Assembly (NCBI GenBank): GCA_944375955.1
Contig: CALWBE010000043.1
Location: 1-60,207, forward strand
DNA from: an uncultured Clostridia bacterium
GTDB lineage: Bacteria > Bacillota > Clostridia > Oscillospirales > CAG-382
DNA length: 60,207 nt
Reading direction: 5' to 3'
The notes below the pieces were generated by a model that saw only the letters and a program-made list of their open reading frames with translations, was not told where the DNA came from and did no database searches. Position numbers and translations under genes: made by a program. How positions within the stretch are numbered: position 1 is the first letter of the stretch; every line of letters begins with the position of its first letter. Below are positions 16,322 through 24,944 of this stretch, one piece after another.

Positions 16322-17623
16322 ATGGCAAAAAGCAGCAATATTCAGTGTGATCAGGAAACAGGTGATATGCCGAATCATCTTTTTAAAAACGCAGAGTTCA
16401 GCAAGGAAATGAAAAAGACACATACTATACTTGCGCCGGAGATTTTTCCTATACATATGGAACTTATAAAGCAGGTGTTTGCTGCGTATGGGTATAACAT
16501 AGAGATATTAAAATGCACCGGCAAGAAGGTAATTGATACTGGTCTTAAATATTTGCACAACGATATGTGTTATCCTGCCATATGCGCCAGCGGGCAGCAG
16601 CTTTATGCTTTGACGAGCGGTATGTATGATCCTAAGCAATGTGCGCTGATACAATTTCAGACAGGCGGGGGATGCCGTGCTTCAAATTATATATGGCTGC
16701 TTAGAAAGGCTTTGCACAATATGGGTATGGACTATGTTCCGGTAATATCCTTGAGCTTTAGCAACGTAGAAAAATCAAGCGGATTTGTCATTACTCCGAT
16801 GATGATAGTCAAAGGCATGATAAGTGTGATTTACGGAGATATGCTCATGCTTTTGAGAAATCAGATACGTCCGTATGAAGCTAACAAAGGAGAGACAGAA
16901 GCTTTAGTAGATAAATGGATTTCTGTTCTTGCCTCACAATTGGGACAGGGAAAAGGGCTCACACCTGTTTCTGTAAAGAAAAATCTTCGTGCGATAGCTG
17001 AAGATTTTAGAAAAATAAAAAGATCCGGTGTGAAAAAAACAAAAGTGGGTATAGTAGGCGAAATATATGTAAAGTATTCTCCGTTTGGGAATAACGGACT
17101 TGAGGCTTTTCTTGATTCACAGGACTGTGAATATATGGTTCCCGGGGTACTGGGATTTTTCCAGTTTATGTTTGATAACAGCATAACTGACTATAAACTT
17201 TACGGAGGACGAAAAGCAGATCTTATAAAAGCAAAAATAGGACTGAATGTCATAGGTTATTTTGAAAAAATGATGAGAAACATATTACTTGATTATCCCG
17301 AATTTACTGCACCGGCGCTCTTTTCACGCATAATGGAACTTGGAGAAAAAGTTATAGGAAAAGGCGTAAGGATGGGAGAAGGCTGGCTGCTTCCAGCAGA
17401 AATAGCAGAGTTGATAGAAAACGGATATAACAACGTTATATGCGCGCAGCCTTTTGGCTGTCTGCCTAATCATATAGTTGGTAAGGGTGTTATCAGAGTT
17501 TTGAGAGAACTTTATCCTAATGCAAATATTTGTCCGGTTGATTATGATTCAGGAGCTTCAAAGGTGAATCAGGAGAACAGAATAAAACTTATGCTTGCAG
17601 TTGCAAAGGAGAATGAAATATGA
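16322..17623 (+). CDS. Acyl-CoA dehydratase activase-related protein (2-hydroxyacyl-CoA dehydratase-like)
   Basis: This 433-residue protein resembles the C-terminal part of large acyl-CoA dehydratase activase proteins (HGD-D/DUF2229-like). It shows conserved cysteines in NDMCYPAICASGQ, QTGGGCRASNYIWLL and NVICAQPFGCLPNHIVGKG, as expected for iron-sulfur cluster ligands. ATG 16322 follows CAAGGAG. The next gene, the ATPase activase itself, overlaps its stop by four bases (ATGA). In most relatives both parts are one polypeptide of about 1400 residues; here they are split, and the usually C-terminal part comes first. The substrate of this family is not established. Confidence 0.82.
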   Translation: MAKSSNIQCDQETGDMPNHLFKNAEFSKEMKKTHTILAPEIFPIHMELIKQVFAAYGYNIEILKCTGKKVIDTGLKYLHNDMCYPAICASGQQLYALTSGMYDPKQCALIQFQTGGGCRASNYIWLLRKALHNMGMDYVPVISLSFSNVEKSSGFVITPMMIVKGMISVIYGDMLMLLRNQIRPYEANKGETEALVDKWISVLASQLGQGKGLTPVSVKKNLRAIAEDFRKIKRSGVKKTKVGIVGEIYVKYSPFGNNGLEAFLDSQDCEYMVPGVLGFFQFMFDNSITDYKLYGGRKADLIKAKIGLNVIGYFEKMMRNILLDYPEFTAPALFSRIMELGEKVIGKGVRMGEGWLLPAEIAELIENGYNNVICAQPFGCLPNHIVGKGVIRVLRELYPNANICPVDYDSGASKVNQENRIKLMLAVAKENEI

Positions 17624-20619
17624 AGAGATTAGGATTAGATCTTGGTTCGACAACTGTAAAATGCGTAGTTTTAGACGAGGAAGGAAATATAGTTTTCTCA
17701 AAATATGAGCGCCATATGTCGCGGATATCATCTGTTTGCTCCGATCTATTATCGCAGGTAGCAGATGCTTTTCCTGATGAGAAAATGCTTACGGCAATAT
17801 CAGGATCTGCCGGTATGGGAATTGCCGGAGATATGCATTTGCCGTTTGTACAGGAGGTATATGCTACCCGAACAGCGGTGCTGAAAAATTATCCTGATAC
17901 CGATGTTGTAATAGAACTTGGCGGAGAGGATGCGAAAATACTTTTCCTAAAAGGAGCGCTTGAGGTTCGCATGAACGGAAGCTGTGCTGGGGGCACAGGC
18001 GCGTTCATAGATCAAATGGCAGCGCTGTTGGATGTCAGTTCTTCCGAACTTGACTTACTTGCTGAAAAGCATGACAAGATATATACTATAGCTTCGCGCT
18101 GCGGTGTTTTCGCGAAATCAGACATACAGCCGCTTATAAATCAAGGCGCTGGTAAAGAAAATATTGCTGCGAGTATTTTTTATGCAGTAGTAAATCAAAC
18201 CATAGCAGGACTTGCGCAGGGGCGCGAGATAGAGGGAAACATACTTTATCTTGGCGGACCTCTGACATTTTTCAAAGAACTGCGGAAAGCTTTTGACGAA
18301 GAGCTGTGTGCGAAAGGAATATGTCCGGAAAATTCTCTTTATTATGTCGCATTGGGAGCGGCTTATTCTAAAGAATCCGGCGAATTGCTGCCGGCTACGC
18401 TGCGCGACGATATATTAAATTATTCTTCAAGCAGTAAATACAATAGCTGTGCGCCTCTTTTTTCTTCAGAAGAAGAATACAAGGAATTTGTGGATTCTCA
18501 CAAGCATGATTCAGATGTTATTAAAGAAATAAAAGTGCCATCAGGCAATATGTATCTTGGAATCGATGCAGGTTCTACCACAGTAAAAGCATTGCTTTGC
18601 GATGAAGATGGCAATATATTTCGCACTGAATACAGACGTAACAGCGGAAATCCGGTTCCTCTGATAAAAGAATATCTTGAAAGTTTGTACAATGATTATC
18701 CGGACATAAGAATAGTATCATCTGCAGTTACCGGATACGGAGAGGATATAATAAAGAATGCCTTTCATGTTGACTTCGGGATAGTTGAAACAGTTGCTCA
18801 CTATACTGCGGCTGAGAGATTCTGCCCGGATGTCGATTTTATAGTCGATATCGGAGGACAGGATATAAAATGCTTTAAAATCAGAAATGGTGCTATAGAC
18901 AGTCTGTTTTTAAACGAGGCATGCTCATCTGGATGCGGTTCTTTTTTGCAGACTTTTGCTTCGATCCTCGGGTATTCGCTTGAGGAATTTGCCGGACTTG
19001 CCTTATATGCCGATGCTCCGGTAGATCTCGGATCTCGTTGTACGGTATTTATGAATAGTTCGGTAAAACAGGCTCAGAAAGACGGGGCATCTATTGAGAA
19101 TATTTCGGCAGGACTTTCCATAAGCGTTGTAAAAAATGCGCTGTATAAAGTTATCAGATGCGCTAACCCCGAAAGTTTAGGAGAAAAAATAGTTGTACAG
19201 GGAGGCACGTTTTTAAATGATGCCGTGCTTCGCGCTTTTGAGACTGAAATTGGGAAAAAAGTCATAAGACCGTCAGTTGCTGGTCTTATGGGAGCATATG
19301 GTGCTGCACTCTATGCAAAAGCACATTCTGGAACAGCCAGGTTAAGCAAGCTGTTAAGCGCTTCGGAGCTTAAAAATTTCACGCATACTGTAAAAGCGAT
19401 CACTTGCGGAGGATGCAGCAATCACTGCAAGCTTACCGTAAATACATTTTCTGACGGAAGCTCATACATAGCTGGAAACAGATGTGAAAAACCTATAAAA
19501 TCAGGCAATAACAAAAAGAGTTATGATCTTTGTGCTTTCAAAAATGAAATGCTAAAGAAATACAGAGGTAATTCAATAGACCGAGATAAAGTTACTGTTG
19601 GAATACCCATGGGACTTAATATTTACGAGCTGCTTCCATTTTGGCATACTCTTTTTAAAGAGCTCGGGTTCAATGTTATAGTATCTCCGGAGTCGAATCA
19701 TAAGCTGTACCGCAGCGGACAGCATACTATACCGTCTGATACTGCATGTTATCCGGCAAAGCTAATGCACGGACACATAGAATCTTTGATACAGCAAAAT
19801 GTCGATATTATATTTTATCCATGCATGACATACAATTTTGATGAAAAATTAGGGGATAACCATTATAACTGTCCTGTTGTTGCATATTATCCTAAGGTTA
19901 TCGGAGCAAACGTAAAATCTCTTGAAAAATTAAAATTCATTGACGGTTTTATAGGGATACATGACCGCAAAGAGTTCCCGGCTCACTTTGTGAAAATGAT
20001 GAAAAAATACGGCTGTAATTTGAATTTGCATTCTGTAAAAATGGCAGCTGAAAAGGCGTATGAAGAATATTACAGATATATGGCATGCATAAGAAACATG
20101 GCAGATGAATATTTGAGAATTGCTAAAAAAGAAAATTTGCCAGTGATTGTTTTGTGTGGCAGACCATACCATATGGATCCGGAAGTCAATCATGGTATAC
20201 CTGGACTGCTGTGCAGTCTCGGCGCCGTTGTTGTAACCGAAGATTCCGTAAGCGGTAAAACTAAAAAATTCAGGACAAGTGTACTTAATCAGTGGACGTA
20301 TCATTCACGTCTTTATGCCGCTGCAAAATTTGTTGCTGATTTGCATGATGATACAGTTAATCTTGTTCAGCTTGTGTCATTTGGATGCGGCGTTGACGCA
20401 GTCACTACTGACGAAACAAGGGCAATACTTGAAAGCAACGGGAAAATATATACTCAAATAAAGATAGATGAAATTTCAAATCTTGGCGCGATAAAGATTC
20501 GTTTGCGCAGTCTTTTTGCGGTTACTGAAAAAGACAATGCTTCAGAAAATAACGAAAAAGCAGAAGCTGTCAAAGATATAAACAGCACAAATAAGGATTA
20601 TCAGGAAGCAGTCCTTTGA
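17620..20619 (+). CDS. Acyl-CoA dehydratase activase, duplicated BcrA/BadF ATPase with DUF2229
   Basis: A 999-residue protein with two ASKHA-type ATPase domains. Each opens with a phosphate loop, LGLDLGSTTVKCVVLDEEG at residue 3 and LGIDAGSTTVKALLCDEDG near 310. The Cys motifs GSCAGGTGAF, SRCGVFAKSD and SSGCGSFLQTFA, SRCTVFMNSS match the cluster-binding loops of 2-hydroxyglutaryl-CoA dehydratase activators. Residues after about 590 contain CGGCSNHCKL and the DUF2229 region (SDTACYPAKLMHGH, GRPYHMDPEVNHGIP). Such proteins couple ATP hydrolysis to low-potential electron transfer in anaerobes. It is translationally coupled to the preceding gene. Confidence 0.9.
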   Translation: MKRLGLDLGSTTVKCVVLDEEGNIVFSKYERHMSRISSVCSDLLSQVADAFPDEKMLTAISGSAGMGIAGDMHLPFVQEVYATRTAVLKNYPDTDVVIELGGEDAKILFLKGALEVRMNGSCAGGTGAFIDQMAALLDVSSSELDLLAEKHDKIYTIASRCGVFAKSDIQPLINQGAGKENIAASIFYAVVNQTIAGLAQGREIEGNILYLGGPLTFFKELRKAFDEELCAKGICPENSLYYVALGAAYSKESGELLPATLRDDILNYSSSSKYNSCAPLFSSEEEYKEFVDSHKHDSDVIKEIKVPSGNMYLGIDAGSTTVKALLCDEDGNIFRTEYRRNSGNPVPLIKEYLESLYNDYPDIRIVSSAVTGYGEDIIKNAFHVDFGIVETVAHYTAAERFCPDVDFIVDIGGQDIKCFKIRNGAIDSLFLNEACSSGCGSFLQTFASILGYSLEEFAGLALYADAPVDLGSRCTVFMNSSVKQAQKDGASIENISAGLSISVVKNALYKVIRCANPESLGEKIVVQGGTFLNDAVLRAFETEIGKKVIRPSVAGLMGAYGAALYAKAHSGTARLSKLLSASELKNFTHTVKAITCGGCSNHCKLTVNTFSDGSSYIAGNRCEKPIKSGNNKKSYDLCAFKNEMLKKYRGNSIDRDKVTVGIPMGLNIYELLPFWHTLFKELGFNVIVSPESNHKLYRSGQHTIPSDTACYPAKLMHGHIESLIQQNVDIIFYPCMTYNFDEKLGDNHYNCPVVAYYPKVIGANVKSLEKLKFIDGFIGIHDRKEFPAHFVKMMKKYGCNLNLHSVKMAAEKAYEEYYRYMACIRNMADEYLRIAKKENLPVIVLCGRPYHMDPEVNHGIPGLLCSLGAVVVTEDSVSGKTKKFRTSVLNQWTYHSRLYAAAKFVADLHDDTVNLVQLVSFGCGVDAVTTDETRAILESNGKIYTQIKIDEISNLGAIKIRLRSLFAVTEKDNASENNEKAEAVKDINSTNKDYQEAVL

Positions 20620-20663
20620 TATGCCGTGATCTTATGAAAGCTTCTGCATTTTAAGACTAAATT

Positions 20664-21395
20664 TTATTCTAAATTGTTGTGCGCTCCAAAATCAGCAACG
20701 TCGTCGGATATTTCTTCTCCTTCTGAGGAAGCGTAATTCTGTACATTTGTAAACGCATCCGGAACACTTCCTACTAATACGGTTTCAGCGGCACATACAG
20801 AAGTTTCAACGGTCTCAGAGATACTTCTGAAAGGCATAATAACCGAGAATGTTACGTTTATTTTTATCATAATACGGTGATTTGTCTGGTTTATTCCGGC
20901 TGATATAAAAACATTTTCATAATCTGTGGTAACAGATCCTACAGGCTTTATAGAAATGTTTATTTTAGGTCCTTTTCCGGCAAGAATTCCGTTATCTAAT
21001 ACAGTACCTATCGGAAGACTTATTTTGTCTTTATCAATATTCGAAAGATTATCATATATTTGAACTGCAATGTTGGATTTAAGCTTATTTAGCCTTACAA
21101 TATCGGTTGTAAGGGCCGCTATCTCTCCGTTGTTGTTTTTTTCTAAAGAAACAAGATCATCATAGCTTATTCCTTCTTCTTCTATACAGCTGCATACTGT
21201 TTCGCTTATCACATATGTAGCTATTGATCGCGCTCTTCTAACTGCTGCGGTCCGCACCATAGGAGAGAGTCGCATATCAAAAGCGACGGCAAGCATGAGC
21301 GACGCTATAAGTATTATAGATATGAAAAATAAACTTTTTCGCCTTTTTTGCTTTTTATATGTTTTATATGCTTTTTTGCTTGCAAAACCGTCCAA
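20664..21395 (-). CDS. yunB: Sporulation protein YunB
   Basis: A 243-residue protein with one N-terminal membrane helix after a basic stretch (KKQKRRKSLFFISIILIASLMLAVAF). The ending region with FISAGINQTNHRIMIKINVTF and the LPIGTVLDNGILAGKGPKI segment are hallmarks of YunB, a sigma-E-controlled protein needed for spore maturation in Bacillus. Its presence supports a spore-forming host. The start is taken as TTG 21395, five bases after AGGTGA; the GTG at 21404 lies inside that ribosome site. The same AGGTGA and the following T-run form the right arm of the mgtE terminator, so expression may be tied to read-through. Confidence 0.88.
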   Translation of the reverse strand: MDGFASKKAYKTYKKQKRRKSLFFISIILIASLMLAVAFDMRLSPMVRTAAVRRARSIATYVISETVCSCIEEEGISYDDLVSLEKNNNGEIAALTTDIVRLNKLKSNIAVQIYDNLSNIDKDKISLPIGTVLDNGILAGKGPKINISIKPVGSVTTDYENVFISAGINQTNHRIMIKINVTFSVIMPFRSISETVETSVCAAETVLVGSVPDAFTNVQNYASSEGEEISDDVADFGAHNNLE

Positions 21396-21397
21396 AA

Positions 21398-21434
21398 AAA
21401 TCACCTCACTACATAATATGCGGAAAGGTGATTT
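21398..21434 (-). terminator. mgtE terminator whose arm contains the yunB ribosome site
   Basis: On the minus strand AAATCACCT (21426-21434) pairs with AGGTGATTT (21398-21406) and runs into a T-tract that ends in the yunB TTG start codon. The hairpin both stops mgtE transcripts and would hide the yunB ribosome site in any read-through RNA. Confidence 0.75.
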
Positions 21435-21445
21435 TCATTGAAAGG

Positions 21446-22831
21446 TCATGTTAAACCCAGCCAAGAAGTTGCAATCTTAAAATAAATTATTACTGCACAC
21501 GCGTCGACCACGGTTGTAATAATCGGCGATGCCATTAAAGCGGGATCAAGTCCGATTTTATTTGCAAGCAGCGGCAGAGTGCATCCGATAAATTTCGCTA
21601 TTATGATGACGAAAATAAGCGAGAAAGAAACTATGCCGGCAATTAGCCAAACTGACTGACCTCCGGTGTCTCCGAGTATTCCGAGATAATACATAACTAA
21701 TATTCTAACGTAATTAGTTGCAGAAAGAGCGGCGCTGACAATTATAGATATGCGAAACTCTTTAAAAATTACTCTAAAAATATCTGAAAAGTGTATTTCA
21801 TCGAGAGCAAGTCCTCTTATCATCATCGTAGCTGATTGTGATCCGCTGTTTCCGCCCGTATCCATAAGCATCGGAATACAGCTTACAAGTATTGGAAAAG
21901 CGCTTATTGCATTTTCATAGTTTTGAATTATAATACCGGTAACAGTTGCCGATATCATTAAGACAAGCAGCCATACTATTCTTTTTTTTGCATGAGCAAA
22001 TACTGACGTTTTGAAATAGCTGTCTTCAATAGGTTCCATAGCTGCCATTATCGATATATCTTCGGCGTTCTCTTCTTGAATGACGTCGATCGCATCGTCT
22101 ACGGTAACAATTCCGACAAGCCGGTTTTCATTGTCAACTACAGGAAGTGAAATAAAACCGTATTTTTTAAAAGTTTTTGCAACGATTTCTTTGTCTTCAT
22201 GAGTGGAAACCGAAATTACGTTTGTTTCCATTATATTTTCTATAAGCACATCGTCTGGAGACGTAAGAAGAACGCTGACTTCTACAAGACCTATAAGAAC
22301 TCTATTGTCAGTAACATAGCAAGTGTAAACAGTTTCTTTTGCACTTCCTTCACGGCGAAGTTTAGTGATAGCCTCGGCAACAGTAATATCTTTGCGGAAA
22401 TTAACATATTCAATAGTCATTATACTGCCGGCACTGTCTTCCGGATAATGCAGTATATCGTTTATATGGCGTCTGGTTTCGGCGTCAGTGTTGTTCAGTA
22501 TACGAGTTACTACGTTTGCCGGCATTTCTTCAATGATATCGACGGTATCGTCAAGAAACATTCTGTCGAATACGTCATGAATTTCCTTGTCACTTATAGC
22601 GTCGATAAGATGCCTTTGGCTGTCTGAATCAAGATACGCAAAAGTCTCGGCAGCAAGCTCTTTTGTGAGAAGTCTGAATACTATTACAGAATCCTTTTTA
22701 TCAAGCTCCTCGAACAAAAGCGCAAGATCTGCCGGCATCATATCGTTGATGAGCAGCTTGAGTTGGGAAAATTTCTTTTGTTCCAAAAGCTCGATAAGGT
22801 TTTGAATTAAAGATGACATTTTTTCTTCCAT
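21446..22831 (-). CDS. mgtE: Magnesium transporter MgtE
   Basis: MgtE is a magnesium channel of 461 residues, gated by cytoplasmic magnesium. It has the N-terminal helical superhelix domain (LLINDMMPADLALLFEEL...RLLTKELAAETFAYL), paired CBS domains (about 140-260, with VCYVTD/VLIGLVEVS and FISLPVVDNENRLVGIVTVDD) and five membrane helices. The pore signature MDTGGNSGSQSATMMIRGLAL is close to consensus. ATG 22831 follows AAGGAG; the open frame to 22909 lacks a better start. The leader is about 75 bases, too short for an M-box riboswitch. Confidence 0.95.
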   Translation of the reverse strand: MEEKMSSLIQNLIELLEQKKFSQLKLLINDMMPADLALLFEELDKKDSVIVFRLLTKELAAETFAYLDSDSQRHLIDAISDKEIHDVFDRMFLDDTVDIIEEMPANVVTRILNNTDAETRRHINDILHYPEDSAGSIMTIEYVNFRKDITVAEAITKLRREGSAKETVYTCYVTDNRVLIGLVEVSVLLTSPDDVLIENIMETNVISVSTHEDKEIVAKTFKKYGFISLPVVDNENRLVGIVTVDDAIDVIQEENAEDISIMAAMEPIEDSYFKTSVFAHAKKRIVWLLVLMISATVTGIIIQNYENAISAFPILVSCIPMLMDTGGNSGSQSATMMIRGLALDEIHFSDIFRVIFKEFRISIIVSAALSATNYVRILVMYYLGILGDTGGQSVWLIAGIVSFSLIFVIIIAKFIGCTLPLLANKIGLDPALMASPIITTVVDACAVIIYFKIATSWLGLT

Positions 22832-22911
22832 ATTTTTTAACTCCTTAAGTGGTATTTTGGCCAATATGGCAATAAAATATAAATCACATCCTTTACCAAT
22901 TATATGCAATA

Positions 22912-22940
22912 ATTATAACACTGCGAGTTGTCTTAATCAA
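22912..22940 (-). promoter_or_regulatory. Promoter of mgtE
   Basis: On the minus strand TTGATT (22935-22940) and TATAAT (22912-22917) are separated by 17 bp. The 340-base gap to the sigma gene holds only this promoter, an AT-rich stretch and the divergent promoter at 23087. Confidence 0.75.
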
Positions 22941-23086
22941 GTATATGATTAAAACAATTTTGCAAATATAATCATAAAATGTCGACAATATGCACAAAAT
23001 GAGATATTTTATTTAAAGTGATTTGTAAAAGTAATGAAAAAAAGAATATAAATGTTATTAAATTTTTAATTTTTTTTAAAATCAGC

Positions 23087-23114
23087 TTGACAAGAAGAAA
23101 AATGATGATATAAT
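23087..23114 (+). promoter_or_regulatory. Promoter of the SigH-like sigma gene
   Basis: TTGACA (23087-23092) and TATAAT (23109-23114) are separated by 16 bp. Confidence 0.8.
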
Positions 23115-23173
23115 AATATAAAAAGAAAAGGATACCTTTTTTGTGTCGTCTTGCCTAAATACAATGGAGTCAC

Positions 23174-23758
23174 ATGTTATTTTCTGAAAAAAAACATAAT
23201 ACAGACAATCAGTCTGAAATTATAAAAAAAATCAAGAACGGAGAAAAAGCTCTGTTTGTTTATATGGCCGATGAATACAGAAATAAAATTATAGCAGCTG
23301 CTTCTTCGCTGAGCATTTGTGAGTCGGAAAGAGAGGATTTGATTCAGGAAGGATATATTGCACTTTATTCAGCGATATGTTCATATGATGAATCGAGGGG
23401 AGCGTCATTCTCTACATTTGCAAATCTTTGCATACGCAACAGAATGCTTAATTGGATAGAGAAAAATATGAATAGTTCAGCTTCTTCATATCAGCTTTCA
23501 GCAATAAATGAGACTCAGCTAACACAAAGCGGTATGATAGAAGACGGTTTTGAAAACAGTGTGATAGTAAAGGATGAGCTTCATGATCTTCTTGCTCTCG
23601 CGGACAAGCTGTTATCTGAATTGGAAAAGCGCGTTTTTTCACTTTATATAAAAGGTTATACAAATAGCGAGATATGTAAAAGTCTTTCTATCTCGCGTAA
23701 ATCATGCGATAATACGCTTTTTCGCATACGGACGAAACTCCGAGCGGGGAAAAGCTGA
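23174..23758 (+). CDS. RNA polymerase sigma factor, SigH-like
   Basis: A 194-residue sigma-70 family protein with regions 2 and 4 and a short linker. Region 2 is ALFVYMADEYRNKIIAAASS...EREDLIQEGYIALYSAICSYDESRGASFSTFANLCIRNRM in several conserved blocks. Region 4 is LLSELEKRVFSLYIKGYTNSEICKSLSIS followed by RIRTKLR. The spacing of DLIQEG, SFSTFA and the helix-turn-helix matches Bacillus SigH, the early stationary-phase sigma that initiates sporulation, better than ECF factors. A second SigH-like copy elsewhere in the genome cannot be excluded. The gene may be co-transcribed with the structured element and zinc-ribbon gene that follow. Confidence 0.85.
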   Translation: MLFSEKKHNTDNQSEIIKKIKNGEKALFVYMADEYRNKIIAAASSLSICESEREDLIQEGYIALYSAICSYDESRGASFSTFANLCIRNRMLNWIEKNMNSSASSYQLSAINETQLTQSGMIEDGFENSVIVKDELHDLLALADKLLSELEKRVFSLYIKGYTNSEICKSLSISRKSCDNTLFRIRTKLRAGKS

Positions 23759-23769
23759 TTTTAATATAC

Positions 23770-23817
23770 GTCCGGCACTAAGTGTGGCATATGCGGCGGT
23801 GCGATTCCGCCCGGGAC
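23770..23817 (+). ncRNA. Candidate compact structured RNA upstream of a zinc-ribbon gene
   Basis: A 48-base GC-rich element. The ends GTCC (23770-23773) and GGAC (23814-23817) pair and enclose a small hairpin CAC-TAA-GTG and a strong stem GGCGG (23795-23799) with CCGCC (23807-23811). It lies between the sigma stop and the zinc-ribbon ribosome site and could be a leader element or simple inter-cistronic structure. I cannot place it in a known riboswitch class. Confidence 0.35.
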
Positions 23818-23850
23818 AAAAAATTTTTTATTCCAAAGCGAGGGAAAATC

Positions 23851-24132
23851 ATGTACGAGAACAAGACATTGGTTTGCAAAGAATGCGGTCAGGAATTTAT
23901 CTTTACTGCAGGCGAGCAGGAGTTTTACGAACAGCAGGGATTTCAGAACGAACCAAAGAAATGCAAGGCCTGCCGTATGGCGAAAAAGAACGCAGGCAGA
24001 GCTCCGAGAGAACTCTTTACTACAACATGTGCAAAATGCGGTAAAGAAGCAAAGGTTCCTTTCGAGCCCAGCAATGACAGACCGGTATATTGCAGCGAGT
24101 GCTTTGCAGCAATGAAGGCTGAACAGCAGTAA
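23851..24132 (+). CDS. Small zinc-ribbon protein
   Basis: A 93-residue soluble protein with two zinc ribbons. The first is LVCKECGQEFIFTAGEQEFY...PKKCKACR, the pattern of the zf-trcl family in Firmicutes; the second is TTCAKCGKEAKVPFEPSNDRPVYCSECF, a CxxCxDRA-like ribbon. Each has two CxxC pairs able to hold a zinc ion. Function is unknown; such proteins are thought to contact nucleic acid or other proteins. ATG 23851 follows GAGGG with suitable spacing. Confidence 0.88.
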   Translation: MYENKTLVCKECGQEFIFTAGEQEFYEQQGFQNEPKKCKACRMAKKNAGRAPRELFTTTCAKCGKEAKVPFEPSNDRPVYCSECFAAMKAEQQ

Positions 24133-24286
24133 TCATAGTTCTTGGGTGTTTGCATACACTGGCAGGGATTTGTTTTCGACAATTTTCCAATAATATTCCG
24201 GTTGCTGACTAATATATAATTTTAGGCAGTTACTGTGGTTTATTTAGAGTGTGTTCTTATATCTGATTATTATATTAAGCTGTAGA

Positions 24287-24313
24287 ACTCCCCTGTAAAT
24301 CAGGGGAGTTTTT
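24287..24313 (+). terminator. Terminator after the zinc-ribbon gene
   Basis: ACTCCCCTG (24287-24295) and CAGGGGAGT (24301-24309) form a perfect 9-bp stem followed by TTTT. The 150 bases before it (24133-24286) show no gene. Confidence 0.9.
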
Positions 24314-24346
24314 CATGATATAAAAAGGAGTAAAAAGGGTGATTAT

Positions 24347-24892
24347 ATGAATATTTGCGTATATGGGGCTTCAAGCGACAGCATTGACAGAATTTATATA
24401 GATAAGACTGAAGAACTGGGGCGAATAATGGCGCGAAGAGGTATAGGTCTTGTATTCGGAGCCGGAGCGCAGGGCCTTATGGGAGCATGTGCGAGAGGTG
24501 CGTACGAAGAGAAAGGAAATATTATAGGAATTGTTCCTCGTTTTTTTTCTGGTGACGGGATAAGATTTGATAAATGCACGGAAATAATTTATACAGATAC
24601 TATGCGCGAGAGAAAAAAGATTATGGAGGAAAAATCCGAGGCATTTATAGCAGCTCCCGGAGGCATAGGGACATTTGACGAGTTTTTTGAAATATTTACC
24701 TTGCAGAATCTTGGCAGGCACCGAAAACCCGTAGCAGTTTATAATATAAACGGATATTATGACGGGATCATTAGTGTTTTAAAAAAAGCGGTTGACGGCG
24801 GTTTTATGAAGCAAAAAACTATTGACCGTCTTATTGTGTCAGATGATCCTGCCGATATTATTGATAAGATTTTAAAATTTAAATATGAATAA
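24347..24892 (+). CDS. LOG family protein (cytokinin riboside phosphoribohydrolase-like)
   Basis: A 181-residue Rossmann-fold protein of the TIGR00730/LOG family, long misannotated as lysine decarboxylase. The signatures are VYGASSDSIDRIY at the start, GLVFGAGAQGLMGACARGA and the nucleotide-binding motif APGGIGTFDEFFE, the family PGGxGTxxE. Members cleave ribose 5-phosphate from AMP or cytokinin nucleotides. ATG 24347 follows AAGGAG with an adequate spacer. It is flanked by terminators on both sides and is probably monocistronic. Confidence 0.93.
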   Translation: MNICVYGASSDSIDRIYIDKTEELGRIMARRGIGLVFGAGAQGLMGACARGAYEEKGNIIGIVPRFFSGDGIRFDKCTEIIYTDTMRERKKIMEEKSEAFIAAPGGIGTFDEFFEIFTLQNLGRHRKPVAVYNINGYYDGIISVLKKAVDGGFMKQKTIDRLIVSDDPADIIDKILKFKYE

Positions 24893-24900
24893 AATCTAAA

Positions 24901-24927
24901 AGCCGTATCATTTGATACGGCTTTTAG
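24901..24927. terminator. Bidirectional terminator between the LOG gene and glnS
   Basis: AGCCGTATCA (24901-24910) and TGATACGGCT (24913-24922) form a perfect 10-bp stem with A- and T-rich flanks. Confidence 0.85.
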
Positions 24928-24944
24928 ATTTAAAGTAAAAAACT

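Noticed and set aside
22832..22911. Possible M-box magnesium riboswitch before mgtE
   Set aside because: The leader from the predicted start is only about 75 bases and lacks the conserved M-box pairing elements.
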